Shown here: one piece after another, positions 46,785 to 55,047 of the stretch
Position numbering within the stretch: position 1 is the first letter of the stretch
Layout: each line of letters opens with the position of its first letter
From: Chrysophaeum taylorii
Lineage: Eukaryota > Sar > Pelagophyceae > Pelagomonadales > Pelagomonadaceae
Assembly: GCA_029834535.1 (NCBI GenBank)
Contig: JAQMWT010000460.1
Location: forward strand, 1 to 55,047
Direction of reading: 5' to 3'
DNA length: 55,047 bases
Notes under the pieces: generated by a model
The model's input: the letters and a program-made list of their open reading frames with translations, nothing else
What the model was told of the DNA's origin: nothing
The model's database searches: none
Program-made: the position numbers and the translations under genes

Positions 46785-48306
46785 TTAGGGCGCAGCGGTC
46801 GTATTGCCGATCCAACAGACGATCAAAAGAAGACCACAGCGACGAAGCAGGGGAATAACGTGATGCGTTTGTCGGTGACGTAAAATGCGTTGCGGATGAG
46901 CAGGGCCAACAGCCTGAATCGTGTGACAATCGTAACCAACTTGCTCAAGGGCATGATCCGAAAGAATCCGTTTGTCACCAAGGCCAGGAGAAATGAGGGT
47001 ATGCGGGAACGCGACATGGATACCATCGGGGGCGGAAAGAGTGGGTGGAGGAGAAGGAAGACCACGATTGTCGAGAGGACCAATTGAAGGAAACGTTAAG
47101 TGAGCAGTGCCAGAACCAGAAACAGAGCCAGTGCCGATAGCATAAGTGATTGAGTGCTGTTGAGTGTTGTCAAGGTCAGTGAAACCAGCAGAAGAATTGA
47201 AGAGATTGACGTTTGCGCCGGTATCGTAGACGACGAGGCGAAGGTTGTTGCTGTGCAGGTAGTCGCGCTCACGAGCGGTGAGCAGAGCGGTAAGAGCATT
47301 GGTGGAGGAAAGAACTTGATGAATGGAGGGGGAGATAGAAAGAAGATGGTAATTGAAAGACGGGTAGGTGGGTGCAGAAAATGATGGGTCAGGAGGGGAG
47401 ATGGCAGTGGAAGGTGGGACAGAAGGCGTGGTGGTGGGTGGCAACGCAAGAAGCGGCGGAGAAGGTTGAGATGGGGGCAAGAGTGGGTTGGGGGCGGAAA
47501 GATAGTTTTGGTAGAATGGTGGATGGGGCCGAGGTGGGTATTGGGGATTGAGTCGAGGTGGGTAGTGGGAATTGGACCGAGGTGGGTATTGGGGATTGGA
47601 TCGAGGTGGGTATTGGGGACGAGGGCGAGGGCGGCCGGTGGCTTGTGAGAGCAAATAGCGCTGGCGCTTACGACAATCTTTCTGGTGATGGCCAGGAATA
47701 CCACAAAAGTGACAAAGGTCAGTAGGGCGTGGGCGCTTGCGATGGAAAGAACCACGGGAACGGAAAGATGGGCGAAAAGATGGGCGGGGGCTAGAACGTT
47801 GTTGGGAGCGCAAAGCATTGAGACGATGAAGGCATTTATCAAAAGGATGGTTGGTACGACCGCAAAAGCTGCAACGTTCACGATGGCGGGGACTTTCACG
47901 GAGCGTAGCATGGACAAGCGCAGACTTGGTCTGAAGATAATCGAAAACTTTACTGTTGAGGCGATCAACGAAACCACAATACGTGCGCAGTTTAGGGACA
48001 AGTGCAATGAGATCCTTAGACAAGATCGAGTCGGGGATTTTCGTCTGAAGCAATTGCAATGCTCATGTCAGGGAAATCTTGATGATGCCGAGCAACTTGA
48101 ACACCAGTGATGAACTCGTTAAGAAAAGACTCAAGCTCATCGATATTGTTGCATACCAAGGAATGCAAGGAAGCAATTGCAGACTGAGCGACGCGATCTC
48201 CATGGCCCATGTAAACATCGGTAATGCGCTTGTAAAGCCGCGTGAAGTTCATATCGCGGTTTTCACGGATATCCGCACGATCAGTATCATGCATTGGTAG
48301 CGCCAT
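46785..48306 (-). pseudogene. Copia gag and protease
   Basis: Two overlapping frames (48306-48016 and 48059-46785) together make a Gag-protease reading, with one frame change near 48040. The Gag part begins MALPMHDTDRADIRENRDMN and is helical (LHSLVCNNIDELESFLNEFI). Two zinc knuckles follow: CSFCGRTNHPFDKC and CHFCGIPGHHQKDC. A long Pro/Tyr-rich repeat of about 8-10 residues (PPRSNPQY type) comes next, then a retroviral-type aspartic protease core with the catalytic DTG in LVVYDTGANVNLF. Gag packages element RNA and the protease cuts the polyprotein. Coding continues into integrase in another frame. Confidence 0.8.
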
Positions 48307-48309
48307 GAA

Positions 48310-48735
48310 CAGTGCAGAGTACCAACGTTGCTGCTTAACACCAAATTCTTCTTCAGAGCTGTGGCGTAAGGAGAATTTTAGGGGCTACCTGGCGTGCCTT
48401 TGAATCCTGGCTCGCCGCTCGCGTCCGTGCCCTTGGTGAAGTCACTGGACGAGGATGGCCGTTCTCCCGCCACACAACCACAAACAACTTCCGTGCCTGG
48501 TCCTCACAACTTGAGGACCGGCTGTTGCTTTATGATCAAGGTATATTGAAACACAGACATCAGGGTGACGCATGTCACGGAAAAGGAAGATGATGTCATA
48601 GAGAACACTGACATCATCAGAACGGAGTAGGGTGCCCCTGATAAGGGGGGCCCTAGAAGAGGGGTATGCCTTAGGAAACGGGAGTTGCCGCCACAGGACT
48701 CCCCTGGTAAGAATTCGAGCTGCCCCAGCGAGGTG
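48310..48735. other. Junction between copia and gypsy elements, probable LTR-side sequence
   Basis: This is noncoding sequence between the gag start of the copia copy and the 3' coding end of the gypsy copy. Expected contents are the copia 5' LTR/leader and the gypsy 3' LTR, but I could not match either to a second copy. A perfect 10-bp inverted repeat lies at 48589-48618. Confidence 0.45.
48589..48618. promoter_or_regulatory. Perfect 10-bp inverted repeat with CRE-like half-sites
   Basis: gatgatgtca (48589-48598) and tgacatcatc (48609-48618) are perfect reverse complements around a 10-nt loop. Each arm holds tgatgtca or tgacatca, close to bZIP/CRE sites. Further tgacgcatgtcac palindromic sequence lies just upstream (48566-48578). 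It could be an LTR enhancer or a hairpin. Confidence 0.5.
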
Positions 48736-50668
48736 CTAGCGCGAGGAGCGCGGCTTCGCCTTACGAGCATCTCGTGAGCGAATCTTCTGGTAAACGCGGG
48801 TGATGACCGGTTCAGGAACTCGGCCACTGCGTAAAGTAAACTTGGGAATCAACACATCAATCTCGTGCGGAGCGAAATCCGTGACACAAGGAGCTGTGTT
48901 GGAGGAAATTCGGGACTTGTCGGTGAAACTTCGACCTTCAACGTCCTTGAACTCGGGCTTGAGCTTGCGGTGCGAAAGGTGAGAGGTCGGCTTGAAATAA
49001 GCGACATCATAATTCGGACCCAAATCAGAATAGAAATGGAGAGCAACACGATCATTTTGGTAATCGTAAGGCTCGTAAACTTCAGCAACATAAATCTTCT
49101 TGCATCAATCAGAGCGCTTCCGGTCGGGAACCCGCAAAACAACAAACTTACCGTGCTGATAATCATCACGGAAGGTTTCTTCGGGTTTGCGGATGGTTTG
49201 ATCAACGATCGGAGGTACCATCACAGGCGTGATCTGACTAACATGAACACGTCGTTCTTCGGGCGGAGAGTCGAGAGACTCAATCCTATAGGTGACCGGG
49301 GAAATGCGTTCCTTGATATAAATGGTCCTCGCCATTCCGGTCGAAGTTTGTTCTGAAGGAAAGGAATGTAGAGCAAAACGTGCGATCCTTCCTTGTATTC
49401 AACATCGACATGATCGGCATTGTAGGCCAATCGTTGTTTCTTCAAAGCTTATCACGAGCCTCTTGCACGATCTTCGTATAATACTTCAATCGTTCACGAG
49501 TTTCGGCGACTGCATCAGAGCGAGTCTTCGGCAATAATCGCGAATCAAAGTCCATAAGTGTGTAGTCGGTCGGCAGCATCGGCTGACGGTTCAGGCGCAG
49601 CATAAAGGGAGAAATCTGCGTGCCTGGAATAAACTTGCGGTTGTAGCAAAACGCAATATAATGAGCAAAGTCGGGCCAATCCGTGATGTTCCGGCCCTGA
49701 AGGCAAGCACGGAGGAAGGCCTTGATAAATCGGTTGACACGCTCAGCCGGGTTCGACTGGGCATGATAGGGAATCGTAGTTTGGTATCGTGTGTTGAAGA
49801 GATGGCAAAACTCGCGCATCAACTTGTTCACGAACTCTTTACCGTTGTCGGTACGAATCGTCTGGGGCAAGTAGCCCTTGAGGAGAATGTTAATGACAAA
49901 AGACTCGAGGACAGACTCAGCAGTCTTATCGTTCAAAACATCCAGCATCAAGAAAGGCGAGAACGGATCAAAAAAAACTAGAAGATACGTCTCGGGACCA
50001 GCGCTGGGCAAGGGTCCAAATAAATCCATGCAGAGAACAGCACCATCACCATCGTAGACGGGCTGCTGCAAGAGTCCAGCTCGTTTCGGCTCAGGCGTGC
50101 GAGCTTTCTGGCAAACTAAACATTCAGCAATGAAGACTCCAACTTCGTTCGACATGTGAGGCCACCAAAATCGTTCTTGGATAGCCTGGACAGTACTGTG
50201 ACGTCCCATATGACCACCGTTAACCGGAGTGTCATGGTAGAGTCGAATAATGCGCTTGCGCAACGTAGCAGGTGCAACAATCATCGGGTGCAAATCAGCA
50301 GAAATGCGGTAAAGAACGTCTTTAACGACTTCGAATCGTTCGTTCGCTCGGGAACGTCGCGGCGTCTGACCTTGGGCCATTCGGTAGCGAATATCCTCGC
50401 AAGTAGCATCAGATTCTTGCTCACGTGCGATCTCAGCGAGCGTCATATTATCGGGTATCTTATCGATATAATATTTGTAAGCGGCTGCGTCCTTGAAGAT
50501 CTGTGGCTCATCGCGCGCACGGTTCTTCCGACGTTGTCTCGTAGCGTGAGACGTAGCCAATTTCATCGGATCCTTTTCAGGATTTTCTTCCTCGTCTTCC
50601 AGCAGTTCGGTCGTAATAAACGACATTATGAAATGACAGCCGGAGGCGGGAACTCCTCGGGTCATCAA
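48736..50668 (-). pseudogene. Gypsy integrase with C-terminal extension
   Basis: The frame 50668-49442 holds a zinc-binding HHCC domain (YHDTPVNGGHMGRHS, then CLVCQKAR) and the catalytic core with Asp in LCMDLFGPLPS, Asp in TIRTDNGKEF and Glu in SNPAERVNRFIKAF. It runs on, after a frame change near 49440, into a GPF/Y-like module (LRPEWRGPFIS) and the ISPVTYRIESLDSP beta-strand (frame 49335-49105). A further frame change leads to the segment 49023-48736 (PTSHLSHRKLKPEFKDVEGR), whose role is unknown. Integrase inserts the element DNA into the genome. Confidence 0.85.
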
Positions 50669-51281
50669 CAGGTCGGGGAAGCTCTTGGAACGCCAAATAA
50701 GCGTGGTTCAAAGGTTCTCCAAACTCGTCAGTCTCGATGACATGATCTATCGGGTTGCGGGAGAGACAGTCAGGGATACTCATTCCCGGTGACTTTCCCG
50801 GCTTGTAACCAAGTTCAGGGTCAAAATTGGCGAGGCGCATCGCCCAACGAGCAAGCTGCCCAGACGAGTGCGTCGCCTTACGTAAAAACGTCAAATTTCG
50901 GTGATCGGTCTCCAAAACAGTACGGTGCCCTTCGATGTAGGCTCGAAAGTGCTCTAGAGAAAGTATAACTGCCAGCAGCTCTAGCCGACGGGGCTCGTAA
51001 TTGCGCATCTCCTTCGGCACAGCTCGGCTCCAATATTCAATCACTCGTTCTTCTCGAGTCACTCTTCCGGCATCGTCCTTGACTTCGACAAACTGGAAGA
51101 GATATGCTCCAAGTCCATCCTTGGGAGCATCGGATCGGATCTGAAAAGGCAGATCATAATCGGGGTGGTAGACTCCTCGGGAATCAACCAAAGCTTCAAT
51201 AATCGTATCCCAAGCTATCTGACACTCGGGCGTCCACTCGAACTTTACACCTTCGAGCCATAATCGTCTCAGCGGTTCCAC
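50577..51281 (-). pseudogene. Gypsy RNase H domain
   Basis: The frame of 234 codons fits the RT-associated RNase H of gypsy elements: KFEWTPECQIAWDTIIEAL, IRSDAPKDGLGAYLFQF, EYWSRAVPKEMRNYEPRRLE and LETDHRNLTFLRK. It ends MSIPDCLSRNP, the usual LSR motif. It overlaps the start of the integrase frame and is in a different frame from the RT pieces above it. Confidence 0.85.
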
Positions 51282-51301
51282 GATCTTCGAGTAGCCCTTC
51301 G

Positions 51302-52200
51302 CTATCGCCGGCAGTAATTACTCATTCCGATGAAAGAGCGCATCTGGGTCTTCGGGGGAGTATTCGGTAAAGTACCTGGAATCGGCATCTTCTGCAGCGC
51401 TTCCAGCGTCTTCGGATTCGCCTTCAGGCCTTCTGGAGTTGAAATGTGTCCCATATATTCTATATCATCTTTTAGAAGGTGGAACTTCGCGGTTCGACCG
51501 CTGTACCCTCTCTGTGCCAAATGACACATCACTTCGATCGTCCTGTAAATGTCGATGAAGATCGTCGGATCCCATCATAATATCGTCAACAAACGCAACC
51601 AAGTCTTGATACATCCATTTCGAAAGGTCGCTCGCCATTTGCTTGCAGAAAAGCTCCGGCCGTCTTCACCCTAGAGGTAATCGCAAGAAACTATGAGCGC
51701 CAAGTGGGCTAACCATCGTGACAGCTCTTGCGCTGCCGGATCCAGACGAAGGTTGTGGTATCCCCATCCATATCAATGCATGTCCGCCATCGTCTCATGG
51801 CGAAAAGCTAAAGCATCATCTTGTCGAATGTTCGGCCAACTGTCATTGGCCAATTGATCGTTGAGCTGACGTAAGTCAACTGCAGCACGGAACGCGATCT
51901 CAGCTCCTTTCTTCGGAAGCATCAACACAGGAAAGCCCCAAGGTGAGTTGGCCGGACGAATGACTCCATCCCGGCACCACCGCTGATCTGCTTGCGGAGA
52001 CAATCGAGCTTCGCAGGCGTCAATCGGTAGGGCGTCATCTCAATCGGTCGCGGATTCGCGTCTTTGAATCGTAGAGACACAGGAGGCGAGTCCACGTCTC
52101 ATAATCGGGTCGAAAAAGGCCCAAGAATATTGCGCACAGTGACGGAGCATCAGTTTCGCATCGTCATCTAAGTGCGGATTGTCAGGAATTCCAGCTCCTG
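51302..52200 (-). pseudogene. Gypsy reverse transcriptase, broken
   Basis: The RT reads in at least three frames. The first part (frame 52003-51773) has GVIRPANSPWGFPVLMLPKK and AAVDLRQLNDQ. The polymerase box LVAFVDDIMMGSDDLHRHL lies near 51545-51605, so the usual YVDD is FVDD. The last part (51532-51302) has RTAKFHLLKDDIEYMGHIST, then an LK...K..AL..MP...F.G..NYCRR ending. No single frame spans the domain. N-terminal residues before 52003 (DDDAKLMLRHCAQYSWAFFD) continue in other frames. Confidence 0.8.
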
Positions 52201-52451
52201 AATCTTGTCAACTTCTTCCTTCGTTGGAACTTGAACTTTCATGCGCTTCATTATCCTTGACATGCTCGGGAGTTTGCGGCAGCGGTGCACCCTCAGCATC
52301 GCGCGGCGCATCTTTCCATGGCACATCGATCGCCTTTCTCATATTTTGTCTCACTTCCGGTGGCTTTTGTTGATCCTCTCGCCTTTGACACGAACACTCG
52401 GCTCGCTCTTGATCTTCGGTTCCCGATCTCGCTCAGGATCTGGCGGAACGT

Positions 52452-53737
52452 CTAAATTTGGTTGTCGGGGGGGGGCAGCAGAAGAAGCATGAGACGTCCC
52501 CGGCTCATCTGTTGCAGGCGGAACCAACGGTACCTCTGGAGGTTTCCGTTGGTGTGATCTTGGAGATCATTAGTCGACACCCATATGACGACACGTGTGC
52601 GCGTGTTTAACAGCGGAACTTGTACGTGACGAAGGGTGGTTTCATCAATTTGCAAATAATAATCAAACGGTCGGTCTGCAGGACTCAACGCTGACGGCAA
52701 AGCTTCGCCGCTCAGGTGAAAATCCTTGGTCACAGAGTTGTGCAGATCGAGTACTAATAAGGTCATCGTGTCTGGTGGCGCGACGGACGCCAAGTGTTTC
52801 AACGAGGTCGTCCTGGAGAAGCCGGCCCAATCAAAATCAAGGGGCATAGTCAGCAACTCCGAAGTCATTTTCAGATTCAGAGATCTGTAATCGGAACGTT
52901 GCGGTCCTACGCGAAGCGGGACACGCGTAACGGTATAAGCTGCGTCTGTCGCGGCTCGTGATGATCCTAAATTGTTCATCTGAAGTAAATGTCGTTCGTC
53001 GGCGTAGCCAAGTGCTGCGCGAACTCTTGCTGCATATACTTGCAATCTTTGGAACTGCGCGCAAATGGAGCGGATGGCTGGAAACCAACAAGCGCACGCG
53101 ACAGCTCATCAAACTGGGTTATGTCGTAAAAATTGACGACGTACACGTAAGGGTGCAAACGTGCAACGTAAGAAATAATCGAAGCCTCCTGCTCTATCAA
53201 CCATGAAGAAACCAGCCATCTTGCATAATTTCATCGTCCAGTGGGTAGCGGTGACTCCTTCCCATCTCTGGAGGTCAAGTTGCACAGAGCGGAGTGTACG
53301 GAGGGTGGCGACGCGATACACATCGACGACGACCATTCCGCGTAGGGTAAATAAGATTCGATCAACCGTAAGGTTGTAACATAGCGACCACACAGTGTGT
53401 GCTGCACCACAGGAATATTCGGAAAATTCTTATGGTGGATCTGGTTGGCGGTGTCCGACGCATCGAGTGCTAGCACGACTCGAAACGACGTCCCACACGT
53501 TTCGTTGGCTCGTTGGAGACCTAAAGTACTGCCTCCGGCTCCACTGAACAGCATCACCACCTTGCGATAAGTGATTGGAAGCCATTGAACCTTTTCGTAT
53601 CGGCGGCGGATCTCCGCTTCGGTGATCTCGCTGCCTTCGGGTCTTTTTAGGGTGGACTTGTCCGCCATAGCGGTCGTAGCGTCCTTCTGCACCGTGCTCA
53701 GCAGCATCGGCGGGGGAGATTCGTCGCATCGCGTCAA
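52452..53737 (-). pseudogene. C5-cytosine DNA methyltransferase domain inside the gypsy element
   Basis: The frame 53737-53231 opens with a short charged leader and then motif I of C5-methyltransferases (KVVMLFSGAGGSTLGLQRAN), which binds S-adenosylmethionine. A motif II-like stretch follows (VVLALDASDTANQIHHKNFP), then the motif IV loop in CIASPPSVHSALCN. The catalytic Cys of the PPC motif reads Ser (codon TCC) here. After a frame change near 53260, WTMKLCKMAGFFMV leads to an IEQ sequence at the place of motif VI ENV (frame 53200-52976), then NFYDITQFDELSRALVGF, which fits degenerate motif VIII. The last frame (53045-52452) has YTVTRVPLRVGPQ, LLTMPLDFDWAGFS and HLASVAPPDTMTLLVLDLH, the expected target-recognition end and motifs IX-X. 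Such an enzyme would methylate cytosines in DNA. Family certainty is high for motif I, moderate elsewhere. Confidence 0.78.
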
Positions 53738-53825
53738 GTGACTAGCGACAGAAACGGTGAAAGAAGGCTCCCCTTGTCGTATCCTTCTTCACATTCTTTC
53801 GTAAGTTCGTTGATCGTAGAGACGT

Positions 53826-54503
53826 TCAACTCATCTTCGTACCTAACGATACCGCCAATCGCAAGGACTTCGCCTTGAGTGACGACCGTCGGCACTTCTT
53901 CCGTGGCAGTAACCGCCACCCGAGCAGCGGACCGGTCGTGCTCTTCGCAAGAAGAACACATTCCTTCGACAACTCCCAACTGCTCGTTCTCAGCAAACGT
54001 AGCGACGAAACCTGTCCCATTTCCATAGGTTTCGACAAAATAACCAGTAGATTGTAAGTTCGACCGGGCTCGATTTGAAGCGTGCGCGCAGCATAAGCGA
54101 CTACTTCCTGCGCGGCTTCTCCCGGAGCTGGGGAGAATTTGGTCGTAGCATGTCCCCGCGTAGCCAAGGCTACCGTACGTTCCGGCGGCGGGCTTCGGAG
54201 ATCTTTAATCGTGCTCAAACGAGCGTAAACTCGAGTCTTGACCAGGTCGAGACTCTTCCGAAAGGCATCGTGTTGATGATTGTAAATCGGTACGGTTATC
54301 GGATCTCGATCGTAAATAGATCGAAAGGTCACGATGGGTGCATCGACTCGTTCATCCTTAACTTTAATCTTCTTGCGCCCGTAGACGACTTGGGTTCGAT
54401 AAAAACAGATCCGATCGTGGGGATAGTCCACGACGGCTCCTAAAACTCGTATATCGCGCCCTCCAACAGGAACAGATAGTTCGTATCGGCTACAATAGCA
54501 CAA
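53826..54503 (-). pseudogene. Gypsy protease-like region and linker
   Basis: The frame of 225 codons begins with a beta-rich stretch (RYELSVPVGGRDIRVLGAVV then DYPHDRICFYRTQV) resembling the C-terminal half of a retroviral-type aspartic protease. The rest is a linker of unknown role. Upstream, around 54600-54800, other frames read LDTGTLTFIACH and VDGMADVSYICREMVRKH, either of which might contain the active-site Asp, but frame breaks prevent a firm call. Downstream it leads into the methyltransferase. Confidence 0.45.
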
Positions 54504-54511
54504 TGGGCAGC

Positions 54512-54564
54512 GATGTCGTCGGCGAGGGCGACCCGAGCGATCGATGTCGTCGGCGAGGGCGACG
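54512..54564. repeat. 22-bp direct repeat
   Basis: cgatgtcgtcggcgagggcgac occurs at 54512-54533 and 54543-54564, separated by 9 bp, in the 5' coding part of the gypsy element. Confidence 0.9.
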
Positions 54565-55047
54565 AATGGCGATCAACGATGATCGTCGTCGTATTCAACC
54601 TGATCCGTACAGCTTGCGCTTAATCGGAAGTTCGCCTTCATCGAAAATCAACTGATCTTTGTGCTTTCTGACCATTTCTCGGCAAATATAAGAAACATCT
54701 GCCATTCCATCGACACCGATGGTCGTCGAAATTTCGGTCCGTCACGATTCCTGTAGATGTGACAGGCTATAAACGTAAGAGTACCCGTATCTAAACAACG
54801 GAGGGTAACCAAATCATCTTCGATCGTCCTGCCGTCTCGCGGGTGTCAACGAAGTGTGAGCATCGGGCTCTGACTCGCTCATCTCCGGGGTTGGGCATCG
54901 ATACCGCGGCTTGAGCTTTCGTATCATCTGTTGGCGTCATCGCCATAACGCTCGCAGCCTCTTTATCTGGCGGCTTCCGCTCTTCCTCCAGACAATCTCG
55001 GAGGGAATCAACGCTGGTTGGGGATCCTGGTCTTCGTAGTTCTTGAA

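Larger units (their letters stand above)
43629..48306 (-). mobile_element. Decayed Ty1/copia-type LTR retrotransposon
   Basis: On the minus strand the order is gag, protease, integrase, reverse transcriptase, RNase H. Integrase before RT is the Ty1/copia order. The coding region is about 4.7 kb but is split into at least four frames, so the copy is defective as read. Long terminal repeats were not found by eye; the sequence at 48310-48500 does not resemble that at 43125-43600. A gypsy element follows upstream of its gag end. Confidence 0.88.
48736..55047 (-). mobile_element. Decayed Ty3/gypsy-type retrotransposon carrying a DNA methyltransferase domain
   Basis: On the minus strand from the window end the order is protease-like region, C5-DNA methyltransferase, reverse transcriptase, RNase H, integrase, integrase C-terminal extension. 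RT and RNase H before integrase is the Ty3/gypsy order. Many frame changes split the reading, so the copy is defective. Gag and the 5' LTR lie beyond position 55047. Placing a methyltransferase between protease and RT is the notable feature. Confidence 0.85.

Noticed and set aside
1..55047. tRNA, rRNA or other RNA genes
   Set aside because: No cloverleaf with A/B boxes or rRNA-like conserved core was recognised by eye. A covariance-model scan would be needed to exclude them.

Overview
This is a GC-rich nuclear window from a photosynthetic, flagellated eukaryote, most likely a stramenopile alga. A pelagophyte-like lineage fits best and a haptophyte is the main alternative. Two predicted plastid proteins start with a signal peptide followed by an ASAFAP-like motif (GVSAFAPP at 37314..37629, SRAWAPAP at 32709..33281), which is the hallmark of complex red plastids. 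Dynamitin, an EF-hand protein with a cilium-like N-terminus, mitochondrial complex III and ribosome subunits, UPF2, Beclin/Atg6 and a BEACH-WD protein confirm a nuclear eukaryotic genome. Genes are dense and almost intronless. The few introns I could place are 38 to 79 nt.

Layout. 30..5787 (-) is a decayed long coding region with membrane segments and a ubiquitin-specific-protease-like core, interrupted by six in-frame stops and several frame changes. 6277..42506 is the ordinary gene-rich part: 2OG-Fe(II) oxygenase (+), gamma-carbonic-anhydrase-like protein (-), UPF2 (-), M16 core subunit (+), DUF1275 membrane protein (-), EF-hand protein (-), dynamitin (+), mL46 (-), BEACH-WD protein (-), plastid membrane protein (+), SulP-STAS-cNMP transporter (+, three exons), small plastid protein (-, two exons), secreted EGF-like protein (+), HSF-type factor (+) and Beclin/Atg6 (-). 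Spacers can be very short: 11 bp between the BEACH gene and mL46, and 79 bp between the divergent UPF2 and M16 genes.

42507..55047 is a retroelement zone. It contains microsatellites, a 463-bp inverted-repeat element holding a reverse-transcriptase-like scrap, a decayed Ty1/copia element (-, gag-PR-IN-RT-RH, 43629..48306), and a decayed Ty3/gypsy element (-, 48736 to the window end).

The most interesting item is in the gypsy element. Between its protease-like region and its reverse transcriptase it carries a C5-cytosine DNA methyltransferase domain (52452..53737). Motif I is clear, and the motif IV Pro-Pro-Cys reads Pro-Pro-Ser in this copy. A retrotransposon that carries its own DNA methyltransferase is very unusual.

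All family calls come from reading motifs by eye; no searches were run.
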